Below, one piece after another: positions 1 through 10,187 of a stretch of DNA of 64,000 nt (position 1 is its first letter; each line of letters opens with the position of its first letter). The stretch is from Pannonibacter sp051860505 (GTDB taxonomy: Bacteria > Pseudomonadota > Alphaproteobacteria > Rhizobiales > Stappiaceae), in assembly GCF_051860505.1 (NCBI RefSeq), contig NZ_JBHYDX010000026.1, forward strand, positions 1 to 64,000, in the 5' to 3' direction. A program made the position numbers and the translations under genes. The notes beneath the pieces are model-generated. The model saw only the letters and a program-made list of their open reading frames with translations. It was not told the DNA's origin and did no database searches.

Positions 1-101
1 ACGGTGCTCCGCCCGCGGACCATTCACGCTCCACCAGATCAATCTGGCAAGAGGCGCTCGGATAGACAGGGGTGACGCAGAGCAAGGCGTGATCTGTCCC
101 C

Positions 102-132
102 CAAAAACAAAACGGGGCCTGACGGCCCCGTT
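102..132 (-). terminator. Rho-independent terminator after the 561-residue membrane protein gene
   Basis: A nine-base perfect stem (111-119 with 124-132, loop TGAC) is followed, reading the minus strand, by a T-rich run at 102-110. It lies 25 bases past the stop codon of the minus-strand gene ending at 157. Confidence 0.85.
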
Positions 133-156
133 CATAATCTCATGCTGCGAGCAGGA

Positions 157-1842
157 TCAACCCTTGGTCCAGGACGCCATGACCTGCTCCAGGGCGCGGG
201 CGCCGGGTGTGCCCTTTTCCAGGGTCAGGATGGCGCGCTTGCCGGTCTCATAGAGCATCGGAATATCGATCCAGCCGCGTTCGCGCAGCAAGGCGAGGTT
301 GCGGTCGCGCTCGTTGTCGATGCTTGACAGGGCAATCCAGAAGAAGCCCGGCGAGACTTTCACCGAGGCCCCCATCAGCGCATCCCCACGCGCCTCTTCG
401 GTCGGCTTCATCACGAGCCCCGGAACATTGGCAACGTCCTTGCCGGTAAAGCCGTCGGGAAGCTGATACTGGATCTCGACCAGATGGCTGGCCGGAAGCG
501 AGGCATCGGTGTTCGGCTTGATTCGCACGGAGACGGCGATATTGCGGTCGGGGATCTCAGCTTGAGCGGCCAGAACCTGTACCGGCTTGCCGGAACTATC
601 GGTTTCCTCGATGACGCTCCAGGCCACGCGGCCCTGGGACGCGGTTCCCGAGCCGGAAGCATCCTCACCCTCTTCATAGAGGATGGACCGCTGCGCCACG
701 ATGGATTCAACCGGAACTTCCGCAACCGGTGCCGGGGGCGTTATCGGCGCAACTGCGGCCGGTGCCTCGACAGCTGGCGCCGCCGGAGCTGGTTCAGGAG
801 CCGCCTGTGCTGTTTCAGGGGCCGCAGGCTGCTGCGACGGGGTGATAAGCGTTGTGGTCACGGTGCGCGCGTCAGGCGCCACGGCAGGCTCACCATTGTC
901 CGTCAGAAGACGGTCATTGGCCTTCTCGACCTTGCCATTCTCGGCAGGGGCGGATGCAGCCGGATCAGACGCTGCGGCCGGATCTGACGGGGCAACCGCA
1001 ACAGCCGGAGTGCTGTCACCCGAGAACAGGCCCGCGATCAGATCGCGCTGGCCGAACAGAACAGCTGCAAGCCCGATGATGATCAGAACGAGACCGCCCA
1101 GCAGGGCATAACGCGTGACAGGAACACCGCCGCCATGTTCCATCTTGCGCGCACGGGGCGGCTTGCGGTCGGCATGGGAAGCAGCGGAGACAGGCTCCGG
1201 TACATAATCCGGCTCGATGCGGCGGTCGCGGCGCGGCTCGGCCTGGCGCGGGGCTGCAGGGGTCAGGGCATCATAGGACGGCGCGGAGATGGCACGGGGC
1301 GAAGCGTTGCTAGCACCGGCGATCTGGCCCTGACCGGCCGGGGGCGCAACCGGTTCTGCCCCGAAGCTCGGCTCGCGGCGCTGGACCGGTTCGGCCGGCT
1401 GAGGCGCCACAGGATCGGGGGCAAAGGCATCGCGTGCGGTCTGGACAGCCCGGGCCGAAGCCTGGCCAAGCCGCTCGGCCTCCTGGACGGTGTTGCCCAG
1501 AGGCGTGCGCGCGGCAGGAGCCGCAGGCGACGTGTCGGAGGTCCTGGGAGCCGCCGGGGCCGAAACCGGAGCAGCCGGCTGCGGACCATCAGCGGCAACC
1601 GGGGCAGCCGGACGGCTGGCCATCAGAGTTTCGCGGGCGGCTTCTGCCTCAACCTTCCGGATCGCCTCTTCCAACCGAAGCTGTTCCGCGGTGATCTCGG
1701 AGGGGGAAAGGGGCGGCTCGTAGGCCTTGAGCTGATTGACGATCGCGTTGCGCGCGCGGCTGTAGACATTTCTGCGGGCCGCACCGTTGTTTTCCGGCAA
1801 CGAGGCGATCGTTTTCTTCAGGATCGAATAGTAATCAGCCAT
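157..1842 (-). CDS. Conserved hypothetical protein with one membrane helix and Ala/Pro-rich linkers
   Basis: I do not recognise a named family. The 561-residue protein begins MADYYSILKKTI with a helical N-terminal part (about 1-75). A long Ala/Pro-rich low-complexity stretch follows (about 75-225), then a basic patch (KPPRARK), one membrane helix at about 245-264, a second Ala/Pro linker, and what looks like a folded domain from about 385 to the end. The basic residues before the helix suggest a cytoplasmic N-terminus and a periplasmic C-terminal domain (inference). It lies 173 bases downstream of purA on the same strand, with a hairpin between them, and has its own strong terminator. The architecture resembles an envelope or peptidoglycan-linked anchor protein, but no catalytic motif is visible. 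Confidence 0.8.
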   Translation of the reverse strand: MADYYSILKKTIASLPENNGAARRNVYSRARNAIVNQLKAYEPPLSPSEITAEQLRLEEAIRKVEAEAARETLMASRPAAPVAADGPQPAAPVSAPAAPRTSDTSPAAPAARTPLGNTVQEAERLGQASARAVQTARDAFAPDPVAPQPAEPVQRREPSFGAEPVAPPAGQGQIAGASNASPRAISAPSYDALTPAAPRQAEPRRDRRIEPDYVPEPVSAASHADRKPPRARKMEHGGGVPVTRYALLGGLVLIIIGLAAVLFGQRDLIAGLFSGDSTPAVAVAPSDPAAASDPAASAPAENGKVEKANDRLLTDNGEPAVAPDARTVTTTLITPSQQPAAPETAQAAPEPAPAAPAVEAPAAVAPITPPAPVAEVPVESIVAQRSILYEEGEDASGSGTASQGRVAWSVIEETDSSGKPVQVLAAQAEIPDRNIAVSVRIKPNTDASLPASHLVEIQYQLPDGFTGKDVANVPGLVMKPTEEARGDALMGASVKVSPGFFWIALSSIDNERDRNLALLRERGWIDIPMLYETGKRAILTLEKGTPGARALEQVMASWTKG

Positions 1843-1964
1843 TGGCTCGCTCGTGAGGGGCTCCGGTGCCGCCAGTGTCCCGCAAATCAGGGACCGCAGA
1901 CATCAACCATTTGTAGGCGCATCGCCGTCATGCGCAAGTGCCGTTTCTGACCTGCCGTAAAGGC

Positions 1965-1995
1965 AGAAATGGGGCGGTGCTGCCACCGCCCCCTT
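1965..1995 (-). terminator. Hairpin downstream of purA
   Basis: A nine-base perfect stem (1971-1979 with 1984-1992, loop CTGC) lies just past the purA stop. Only a weak T-run (ATTTCT) follows on the minus strand, so termination may be partial. A 12-base perfect palindrome, GGGGCATGCCCC, lies between it and the purA stop (1999-2010). Confidence 0.55.
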
Positions 1996-2015
1996 CATGG
2001 GGCATGCCCCGTGTC

Positions 2016-3308
<1,293 letters not shown>

Positions 3309-3373
3309 TGGTGCCAAGCCCTCCTTGAAAAGGAAAAACAGGTCGGAGGCCCCGAATGCCCCCAACATACAAA

Positions 3374-3393
3374 GCCCCGGAGGGTACCGGGGC
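3374..3393 (-). promoter_or_regulatory. Hairpin in the purA leader
   Basis: A perfect seven-base stem GCCCCGG/CCGGGGC (3374-3380 with 3387-3393), followed on the minus strand by CTTTG, sits between the purA start and the divergent transporter. No gene upstream on this strand needs terminating, so it is either leader structure of purA mRNA or part of the promoter. No transcription start is known. Confidence 0.35.
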
Positions 3394-3561
3394 AAACGCG
3401 GCGGACTATAGCCACTTGCGCGCGATCATGCGAGCCGAAACGTGCGCGTTTTGGGCTTTACCGGCCAGATCGCCTTTCGGGTGGGAAGAAATGGTGTCTC
3501 ATGCTAGGCGAACGAAACCGACATCCGCCTCGCGGCCTGACCCTTCCGACTGGACCTGATC

Positions 3562-4461
3562 ATGAGCCTCATCAACTGGCTGCTGCTGGCAGCCCTCAGC
3601 GCCTTGTGGGGCGGTGCCTTCCTGTTTGCCAAAGTTGCGGTCAGCGAAATCCCGCCCTTCGTGCTGGTGTTCCTGCGAGTTGCGCTCGCGGCCGCGCTTC
3701 TGCATGTCGTCCTGCGGCTGTCCGGCCATCGGCTGCCGCTGGACCGCAAGAGCCTCGCCGCGTTCCTCGGGATGGGGCTGCTCAACAACGTCATCCCCTT
3801 TTCCCTGATTTTCTGGGGCCAGACGGGGATCGCAGCCGGGCTTGCCTCGATCCTGAATGCCACGACACCGATGTTCACCTTTTTCGTCGCAGCCGTCATC
3901 CTGCGCCAGGAGCCCGTGGCGGGAAACCGGATCGCCGGCGTGCTGCTGGGGTTCGCCGGTGTGGCGGCCATGCTGTCGGCAGGTCTCGCCGGACTGACCT
4001 CCGACCCGCTCTGGGCGCAGGCAGCCTGCCTGGGTGCGGCCCTGTCCTATGCCTTCGCCGGCGCCTTCGGCCGCAGGTTCCGTGAGACGCCGCCAATGGT
4101 AACCGCCACCGGCCAGTTGACCGCCTCGACCCTGATCATGACGCCCGTCGCCCTGATGACCGCAGGCGACTGGTCACCCGGCACCGTCAGTCTTCTGGTC
4201 TGGGCGAATGTCGCGGCGCTTGGCATCTTTGCAACTGCCCTCGCCTATCTGCTGTTCTTCCGCCTGCTCGCCCGTGCCGGGGCAACCAACACGTCGCTGG
4301 TCACCCTGTTGATCCCGGTTTGCGCCCTCATCTTCGGGCACCTGTTGCTGGGAGAAAGGCTCTACCCGACCCAGTTTGCCGGGCTTGTCGTGCTTCTGGC
4401 GGGACTTGCGCTGCTGGACGGGCGGATTCTCGCCCCGTTCCGCCGCAAGACCAAAGCGTGA
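3562..4461 (+). CDS. DMT-superfamily (EamA) transporter
   Basis: Inner-membrane transporter of the drug/metabolite superfamily. The 299 residues hold about ten hydrophobic helices in two EamA repeats (roughly 5-140 and 150-290), the usual length and plan. The N-terminal repeat starts with the typical LSALWGGAFLFAKVA stretch, and the second repeat ends with the conserved LLGERLYPTQFAG region. The substrate cannot be told from sequence; relatives export amino acids, metabolites or drugs. The gene stands alone on the plus strand, divergent from purA and convergent with serA. The start is the first ATG of the frame, and only a weak ribosome-binding site is visible. Confidence 0.9.
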   Translation: MSLINWLLLAALSALWGGAFLFAKVAVSEIPPFVLVFLRVALAAALLHVVLRLSGHRLPLDRKSLAAFLGMGLLNNVIPFSLIFWGQTGIAAGLASILNATTPMFTFFVAAVILRQEPVAGNRIAGVLLGFAGVAAMLSAGLAGLTSDPLWAQAACLGAALSYAFAGAFGRRFRETPPMVTATGQLTASTLIMTPVALMTAGDWSPGTVSLLVWANVAALGIFATALAYLLFFRLLARAGATNTSLVTLLIPVCALIFGHLLLGERLYPTQFAGLVVLLAGLALLDGRILAPFRRKTKA

Positions 4462-4462
4462 T

Positions 4463-4498
4463 GCAAAAGGGCGGCGGCCAGGTTTCCGGCCGCCGCCC
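4463..4498 (-). terminator. Terminator of the serC-serA operon
   Basis: A perfect ten-base GC stem (4470-4479 with 4488-4497) is followed on the minus strand by CTTTTGC. It sits between the convergent transporter and serA and may stop both transcripts, but only the serA side has a T-run. Confidence 0.75.
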
Positions 4499-4533
4499 GC
4501 TCAGGCATGGAACCTGTCCTGCCCTGGGAGAGA

Positions 4534-6120
4534 TCAGAAGCGCAGCGGCTTTACCTGCTTGACCATCGGCAGGGAAGCGATGGCTGAAAGTGTATCGGCC
4601 GGCACCTCGCCGTCGACTTCCAACAAGGCAATCGCATCGCCGCCCGGCCCGGTGCGGCCGAGGTTGAAGGTGGCGATATTGATGCCGGCATCGCCCAGAA
4701 GGCTGCCGAACTTGCCGATGAAGCCCGGCTTGTCCTCATTGGTGATGTAGACCATGTGCGGGCCGACACCGGCTTCCATGTTGATGCCCTTCACCTGGAT
4801 GATCCGCGGCTTGCCGTCGCCGAACACGGTGCCGGCGACAGAGCGTTCCTGCCGGTCAGTGACGACGGTCAGGCGGATATAGGTTTCATAGGCGCCGGTC
4901 TGGCCACGGCGCACTTCCTCAACCTGGATGTTGCGGTCGCGGGCGATGGACGGGGCAGAGACCATGTTGACGGTTTGCAGCAGCGGCGTCAGGACGCCGG
5001 TCAGCGCAGCCGCCGTGAGCGCGCGCGTGTTCATCTCGGCGACCGCCCCGGCATATTCGAGGCGCACGGCCTTGATGCCCGTTTCCGTCAGCTGGCCGGC
5101 GAAGGAGCCGAGCTGCTCGGCAAGACGCACGAAGGGCACGAGACGCGGGGCTTCCTCGGCCGTGATCGAGGGCATGTTGAGGGCGTTGGTGACGGCGCCA
5201 GCCACAAGATAGTCCGAGATCTGCTCGGCCACCTGCAGGGCGACATTCTCCTGCGCTTCCGTGGTCGAGGCGCCCAGATGCGGCGTGCAGACCATGTTGG
5301 GCGCGTTGAACAGCACGTTCTCCTTGGCCGGCTCCTCGACGAAGACGTCGAAGGCAGCGCCGGCAACATGGCCGCTGTCGAGGGCCGCGCGCAGGGCATG
5401 TTCATCCACCAGACCACCACGGGCACAGTTGATCAGATAGACCCCGCGCTTGGTCTTCTGCAGCGCATCGGCGGAAATGATGTTGCGCGTCTTGTCGGTC
5501 AGCGGCGTGTGCAGCGAGATGAAGTCCGCGCGGGCGAGCAGAGCGTCCAGATCGACCTTCTCCACGCCGAGATCCAGAGCCCGCTCCGCCGTCAGGAACG
5601 GATCGTAAGCGATCACCTTCATCTTAAGGCCGAGGGCGCGTTCGGCGACAATCGAGCCGATGTTGCCGCAGCCGATGAGGCCGAGCATCTTGCCGGTGAT
5701 TTCGACCCCCATGAAGCGGGTCTTTTCCCACTTGCCGGCCTGGGTCGAGGCATTGGCCTCCGGGATCTGGCGGGCGACGGAGAACATCATCGCGATGGCA
5801 TGTTCTGCCGTGGTGATGGCGTTGCCGAAGGGCGTGTTCATCACGATGATGCCCTTGGCGGTGGCGGCCGGAATGTCGACATTGTCGACGCCGATGCCGG
5901 CCCGGCCGATGACCTTCAGGTTGGCCGCCGCCGCAATGACCTTCTCGGTCACTTTGGTGGCGGAACGGATGGCAAGGCCATCATACTGGCCGATGACGGC
6001 GAGCAGCGCGTCCTTGTCCTTGCCGAGTTCGGGGCGGAAGTCGACCTCGACCCCGCGCGACTTGAAGATCTGAATGGCAGCGTCGGACAACTGGTCCGAA
6101 ATGAGAACTCTGGGAGCCAT
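4534..6120 (-). CDS. serA: D-3-phosphoglycerate dehydrogenase
   Basis: Oxidises 3-phosphoglycerate to 3-phosphohydroxypyruvate with NAD+, the entry step of serine synthesis. The 528-residue long-form enzyme has the substrate and NAD-binding domains (about 1-315, with the dinucleotide motif LIGCGNIGS near residue 150 and the catalytic HLGAS region near 280). An intervening ASB domain follows, then a C-terminal ACT domain (about 455-528, starting near GPHMVYITNEDKPG) that normally gives serine feedback control. I chose ATG 6120 (MAPRVLISDQ), which has GGAG upstream, rather than the 13-residue extension. It is the second gene of the serC-serA operon and is followed by a strong terminator. Confidence 0.97.
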   Translation of the reverse strand: MAPRVLISDQLSDAAIQIFKSRGVEVDFRPELGKDKDALLAVIGQYDGLAIRSATKVTEKVIAAAANLKVIGRAGIGVDNVDIPAATAKGIIVMNTPFGNAITTAEHAIAMMFSVARQIPEANASTQAGKWEKTRFMGVEITGKMLGLIGCGNIGSIVAERALGLKMKVIAYDPFLTAERALDLGVEKVDLDALLARADFISLHTPLTDKTRNIISADALQKTKRGVYLINCARGGLVDEHALRAALDSGHVAGAAFDVFVEEPAKENVLFNAPNMVCTPHLGASTTEAQENVALQVAEQISDYLVAGAVTNALNMPSITAEEAPRLVPFVRLAEQLGSFAGQLTETGIKAVRLEYAGAVAEMNTRALTAAALTGVLTPLLQTVNMVSAPSIARDRNIQVEEVRRGQTGAYETYIRLTVVTDRQERSVAGTVFGDGKPRIIQVKGINMEAGVGPHMVYITNEDKPGFIGKFGSLLGDAGINIATFNLGRTGPGGDAIALLEVDGEVPADTLSAIASLPMVKQVKPLRF

Positions 6121-6211
6121 GACTGATTTGTCTCCTGCGACCGGGAGCAACGTCAGCACCTCAAAGGGGATGCACGTTCAGGCTCGACCGGCGATGAGGT
6201 TGCAAGGGGCT

Positions 6212-6226
6212 GCCGGGAAACCCGGC
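6212..6226 (-). other. Hairpin between serC and serA
   Basis: A six-base perfect stem GCCGGG/CCCGGC with a three-base loop lies in the 138-base gap between serC and serA. No T-run follows, so it is more likely an mRNA processing or stability element than a terminator. Confidence 0.3.
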
Positions 6227-6258
6227 TGCCGGAGTTGCGAGAAAAACGTCAGAATGCC

Positions 6259-7431
6259 TCAGGCTGCAATCTGCAGCTTGGCCTTCTGGATCTCGAAGGC
6301 CCAGTCGAGCCAGGGCAGCAGCGCGGCGACGCTTGCCGGATCGACCGTGGCACCGCACCAGATGCGGAAGCCCGTCGGCGCATCACGATAGGAGCCGATG
6401 TCATAGGCAACGCCTTCGGCCTCCAGCGCCGCGACCATTGCTTTTGCAAATGCGGCCTGGCCGGCCTCATCGAGCGCGGTGACGGCAGGATCCACAATCT
6501 TCAAGCAGACGGAGGTGTTGGACCGGGTTGCCGGATCGACCGCCAGGAAATCGACCCAAGGGGTGCGACCGACCCAGCCGGTGATCTGCGCCGTGCTTTC
6601 GTTGGCGCGGGCGATCAGCCCCTCGAGACCGCCGATGGACGAGGCCCATTCCAGCGCGTCGATATAGTCCTCGACGCAGAGCATCGACGGGGTGTTGATC
6701 GTCTCGCCCTTGAAGATGCCTTCGTTGATCTTGCCCTTGGAGGTGAGGCGGAAGATCTTGGGCATCGGCCAGGCCGGGGTGTAGCTCTCCAGCCGCTCCA
6801 CAGCACGCGGGCTGAGGATCAGCATGCCATGTGCGCCTTCCCCGCCGAGCGCCTTCTGCCAGGAGAAGGTGACGACATCGAGCTTTGAGAAATCCATGTT
6901 CTGCGCAAAGGCGGAGGAGGTGGCATCGCAGATGGTCAGGCCTTCACGGTCGGCCGGGATCCAGTCGGCGTTCGGCACGCGCACGCCGGAGGTGGTGCCA
7001 TTCCAGGTGAAGACGACATCGCGGCTGAAATCGACCTGCGACAGGTCCGGCAGCTCGCCGTAAGGGGCATCAAGCACACGCGCGTCGAGCTTCAGCTGCT
7101 TGACCACATCGGTCACCCAGGTGGCACCGAAGCTTTCCCAGGCGAGCATGTCAACGCCGCGGGCGCCGAGCAGCGACCACAGCGCCATCTCGACCGCGCC
7201 GGTGTCCGAGGCCGGAACGATCCCGATGCGGTAATCCGCCGGAACCTTCAGCACGTCGCGGGTCATGGCAATGGCGAGCTCAAGCCGGCTCTTGCCGATC
7301 TTGGCGCGGTGGGAGCGGCCAAGCGAGGTCGTGGCAAGCGCGGCGGCAGACCAGCCGGGGCGCTTGGCGCAAGGACCAGACGAAAAATGGGGATTGGCCG
7401 GGCGAAGTGCCGGCTTTGCAGTCGCTGTCAT
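6259..7431 (-). CDS. serC: Phosphoserine aminotransferase
   Basis: Transfers an amino group from glutamate to 3-phosphohydroxypyruvate to give phosphoserine, the second step of serine synthesis; it uses pyridoxal phosphate. The 390-residue protein is of the alphaproteobacterial subtype. It begins with the conserved PHFSSGPCAKRPGW stretch and contains TFSWQKALGGEGAHGM, whose Lys should bind PLP. It is the first gene of the serC-serA operon. The 60 bases directly before its ATG fold into three small stems, the last covering the ribosome-binding site (see the serC leader), so translation is probably controlled there. Confidence 0.96.
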   Translation of the reverse strand: MTATAKPALRPANPHFSSGPCAKRPGWSAAALATTSLGRSHRAKIGKSRLELAIAMTRDVLKVPADYRIGIVPASDTGAVEMALWSLLGARGVDMLAWESFGATWVTDVVKQLKLDARVLDAPYGELPDLSQVDFSRDVVFTWNGTTSGVRVPNADWIPADREGLTICDATSSAFAQNMDFSKLDVVTFSWQKALGGEGAHGMLILSPRAVERLESYTPAWPMPKIFRLTSKGKINEGIFKGETINTPSMLCVEDYIDALEWASSIGGLEGLIARANESTAQITGWVGRTPWVDFLAVDPATRSNTSVCLKIVDPAVTALDEAGQAAFAKAMVAALEAEGVAYDIGSYRDAPTGFRIWCGATVDPASVAALLPWLDWAFEIQKAKLQIAA

Positions 7432-7489
7432 GTAACTACCCTCTCAGATAGGTGCCCCTCGTTGGGGAGGGGTGTCCCACGGACGGTGG
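7432..7489 (-). promoter_or_regulatory. serC leader RNA (putative cis-regulatory structure)
   Basis: Three consecutive stems can be drawn on the minus strand just before serC: CCAC/GTGG (7486-7489 with 7477-7480), a six-base stem CCCCTC/GAGGGG (7467-7472 with 7455-7460), and a final five-base stem (7447-7451 with 7436-7440). The loop of the final stem carries the purine-rich GAGAG that should serve as ribosome-binding site. A serC leader in front of alphaproteobacterial serC-serA operons, with its last stem covering the ribosome-binding site, is a described RNA motif. Assignment is by position and hand folding only. Confidence 0.7.
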
Positions 7490-7642
7490 TAATGGCTGCG
7501 ACCGTTTGCGTCAAGATGAAAGCCTGGAGCGGACAAGATCCGGAAAGCGCGCCGCACAACCCAGCATTTTTATTCCGTCAGGAGCGGGCCAGACGCAAGA
7601 TAGCGTCGCCCCCTTCCCGAGCCGGTCGACGGCTACCGGGTA

Positions 7643-7674
7643 AACAAAAAGGCCCGCACGGGGCGGGCCTTTCA
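7643..7674 (-). terminator. Terminator of the outer-membrane protein gene
   Basis: A perfect stem AAAGGCCCGC/GCGGGCCTTT (7648-7657 with 7663-7672) is followed on the minus strand by a T-rich run. It lies about 20 bases past the stop codon at 7695 and separates this gene from the serC promoter. Confidence 0.9.
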
Positions 7675-7694
7675 CATTGCAAATCTTTGTCGGA

Positions 7695-8504
7695 TCAGAA
7701 GCGGCGGGAAATCGCGTCGCCCTGGTACAGCATCGGCTGGGAGACCGGGGCGCTGTCGAAGTTGTAGCGCACGCCGAGACGGATCTCATGCGCGGTCAGG
7801 TCCTTGTAGGTGATGCGCGTCTGGCCTGTGCCGACGTTGTAGAGCTTGACCGACTTGGCATCGCCCAGGTTCTTGTAGCGATAGCCAGCGTCGATGCTCC
7901 AGTTCGGGGTCACCGCATAGGACGCACCGGCCATCAGGGCCCAGGCGAGGTTCCACTTGCTGTGCGACCCGTCGTAGCTCGGGCTGCCACCACCCGGATT
8001 GACGGACTTGGTGCCGGAGGTGTTGACCCAGGCACCACCGAGGCCGGCACCGATATAAGGCGTCAGGCCGTTCCAGGTACCGACATCGACATAACCGTTC
8101 AGCATGACGGTCCAGACGTCGATCTTGGTGCTTTCCTTGGAGAAGCCGCCCACGCAGCCGCCGCAGACGGCGTAGCCGGTGTAGTCAGCCGGGGTTTCGT
8201 AGTCGACGGTCACGTCCGCACGGAAGTAATCGTTGAACTTGTAACCGACACCGGCGCCAAACATCCAGGCGTCATCGAGATTATTGCGCTGAAAGCGCAA
8301 GTCACCAATGACAGGGTCGTTGAACGAGCCCTTTGGCTCTTCGTAGATCTTGTAGGCGATATCGCCACGCAGATACCAGCCGCCGACAGCAGGCACTTCC
8401 GGGATATGCTCAATGATTGGCGCCGGCATATCTGCTGCGAAAACCGACGTGGAAATGGCCATCGCAACACCGGCCAAAGACAATTGCTTGAACACGTTGC
8501 CCAT
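7695..8504 (-). CDS. Outer-membrane beta-barrel protein (opacity/OmpA-like porin family)
   Basis: A 269-residue secreted protein. A signal peptide covers about residues 1-23 (MGNVFKQLSLAGVAMAISTS, cleaved after VFA). The rest shows alternating hydrophobic strands with aromatic ends, and the chain ends in Phe (SRRF), as expected for a beta-barrel inserted by the BAM complex. The mature start ADMPAPI and the repeated WYLRGDIAYK-type strands resemble the Omp25/Omp31 group of Rhizobiales. I chose ATG 8504 because it starts the signal peptide and has GAAGGA upstream; a 20-residue longer reading does not. It is monocistronic, with its own terminator and a 226-base AT-rich upstream region. Confidence 0.88.
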   Translation of the reverse strand: MGNVFKQLSLAGVAMAISTSVFAADMPAPIIEHIPEVPAVGGWYLRGDIAYKIYEEPKGSFNDPVIGDLRFQRNNLDDAWMFGAGVGYKFNDYFRADVTVDYETPADYTGYAVCGGCVGGFSKESTKIDVWTVMLNGYVDVGTWNGLTPYIGAGLGGAWVNTSGTKSVNPGGGSPSYDGSHSKWNLAWALMAGASYAVTPNWSIDAGYRYKNLGDAKSVKLYNVGTGQTRITYKDLTAHEIRLGVRYNFDSAPVSQPMLYQGDAISRRF

Positions 8505-8676
8505 GTCCTGGTCCTTCGAAACAAGCGTCCGCACCGAACAGGGTGGGTCGCGTTGGGGAAACACAGGCAGAGTTTTGACCGGAAACGATTAAGAGCGACT
8601 TAACCGTATTCTTTAACTGTAATTTTTTACCTTAACAAAGACTTACTGCGCTTGAATTTCGGTAACCAAACATTAA

Positions 8677-8706
8677 CAAAAAGGCCCCAGCGCGAAGGCT
8701 GGGGCT
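8677..8706 (-). terminator. Terminator of glmM
   Basis: A perfect eight-base stem (8684-8691 with 8698-8705) is followed on the minus strand by a CTTTTTG run. It lies 25 bases beyond the glmM stop. Confidence 0.88.
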
Positions 8707-8730
8707 CAGAGGCAACTGCAGGACGAGACG

Positions 8731-10074
8731 TCAGGCGGCGCTGCGGGCGACGACGTCGACGATCTCGTCCACGACCTCATTGACGAGGGCCGCGTCGTCC
8801 CCTTCCGCCATGACGCGGATCAGGGGTTCCGTCCCCGACGGGCGGATGACAAGACGGCCGGAACCGCCCAGGCGATCTCGGCCGGCGTCAATGGCGGTCT
8901 TGACGCTCTCGTTTTCAAGCGGTGCACCGCCGCGATATCGAACATTCTTCAGCACCTGCGGCACGGGCGTGAACTTGGCACAGACTTCCGAAACCGGACG
9001 CCCCTCCTCGCGGACGCAGGCCAAGATCTGCAAGGCAGCGATGAGGCCATCACCGGTGGTGGCGTAATCGGACAGCACCAGATGGCCGGACTGTTCGCCG
9101 CCCACGTTGAAGCCGTGGCTGCGCATGTGTTCGACCACATAGCGGTCACCCACCTTGGTGCGCGCCAGCGACAGGCCCTTGCCGGCCAGGAACCGCTCAA
9201 GTCCAAGATTGGACATGATGGTGGCAACGATGCCCGGCGCCGACAGGCGGCCAGCAGCATGCCAGCTCTCGGCCACAACGGCCATCAGCTGGTCGCCATC
9301 GACCACCTGGCCGCGTTCGTCGACGATGATGACTCGATCCGCATCACCATCGAGCGCGATGCCAATGTCGGCGCGCACTTCATGCACCTTGCGCGACAGG
9401 GCATCGGTCGACGTGGAGCCGCAATCCTTGTTGATGTTGTAGCCGTCCGGATTGACGCCGATGGAGATGACTTCGGCTCCCAGTTCCCACAGCGCATCAG
9501 GCGCGACCTTGTAGGCGGCACCGTTAGCGCAGTCGACGACGATGCGCATGCCTTCGAGGCTCATGTCACGCGGCAGCGCACGCTTGGCGAATTCGATGTA
9601 GCGCTGCTGCGCCCCGTCGATACGTTTGGCCCGGCCAAGCTCATGCGATCCGGCCAGACGTGGTGCAAGATCACTTTCAAGCAGGCTTTCGATCTCCAGC
9701 TCGATCTCGTCGGACAGCTTGAACCCGTCCGGGCCGAAGAACTTGATGCCATTGTCGGCAAAGGGATTGTGCGATGCCGAGATCATCACACCGAGATCCG
9801 CCCGCAGAGAGCGGGTGAGCATCGCGACAGCTGGTGTCGGCAGCGGGCCAAGCAGGAAAACGTCAAGCCCCACTGATGTGAAGCCCGCCACCATGGCGTT
9901 CTCGAGCATGTAGCCGGACAAACGCGTGTCCTTGCCGATGACGACCCGGCTGCGATGGCCGCCGTTGCGGAACATCAAGCCCGCGGCCATTGCGACCTTC
10001 AGAGCGACCTCTGCCGTCATCGGGTGTGTATTGGCCTTGCCGCGAATGCCATCGGTGCCGAAATACTTGCGCAT
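8731..10074 (-). CDS. glmM: Phosphoglucosamine mutase
   Basis: Interconverts glucosamine 6-phosphate and glucosamine 1-phosphate, on the path to UDP-GlcNAc for peptidoglycan and lipopolysaccharide. The 447-residue protein begins MRKYFGTDGIRG. It carries the phosphoserine loop (SASHNPFADNGIKFF, near residue 100), the metal loop DGDADR (near 240) and the phosphate-binding RPSGTEPLIRV near the C-terminus. I chose ATG 10074 because it gives the canonical N-terminus, although no good ribosome-binding site precedes it; MNSFQ eleven residues upstream is an alternative. It is downstream of ftsH on the same strand but separated by a terminator, so probably has its own promoter in 10075-10190. Confidence 0.96.
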   Translation of the reverse strand: MRKYFGTDGIRGKANTHPMTAEVALKVAMAAGLMFRNGGHRSRVVIGKDTRLSGYMLENAMVAGFTSVGLDVFLLGPLPTPAVAMLTRSLRADLGVMISASHNPFADNGIKFFGPDGFKLSDEIELEIESLLESDLAPRLAGSHELGRAKRIDGAQQRYIEFAKRALPRDMSLEGMRIVVDCANGAAYKVAPDALWELGAEVISIGVNPDGYNINKDCGSTSTDALSRKVHEVRADIGIALDGDADRVIIVDERGQVVDGDQLMAVVAESWHAAGRLSAPGIVATIMSNLGLERFLAGKGLSLARTKVGDRYVVEHMRSHGFNVGGEQSGHLVLSDYATTGDGLIAALQILACVREEGRPVSEVCAKFTPVPQVLKNVRYRGGAPLENESVKTAIDAGRDRLGGSGRLVIRPSGTEPLIRVMAEGDDAALVNEVVDEIVDVVARSAA

Positions 10075-10187
10075 GGTGGAATCACTGCCTGTCTGGAATG
10101 AGTTCATGAATGCATGTAGCGCATAGAGAAGCATAGGAGCGTTCAAAAACTGTGAGCGAGTGTTACGGCGCAGCACGGATGACCGGG

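Noticed and set aside
4756..6126. Long open frame opposite serA
   Set aside because: It is the shadow of serA in a GC-rich genome: low-complexity translation, no ribosome-binding site, and it covers a gene with every expected motif. The same applies to long antisense frames opposite ftsH, prpE, tkt and tolB.
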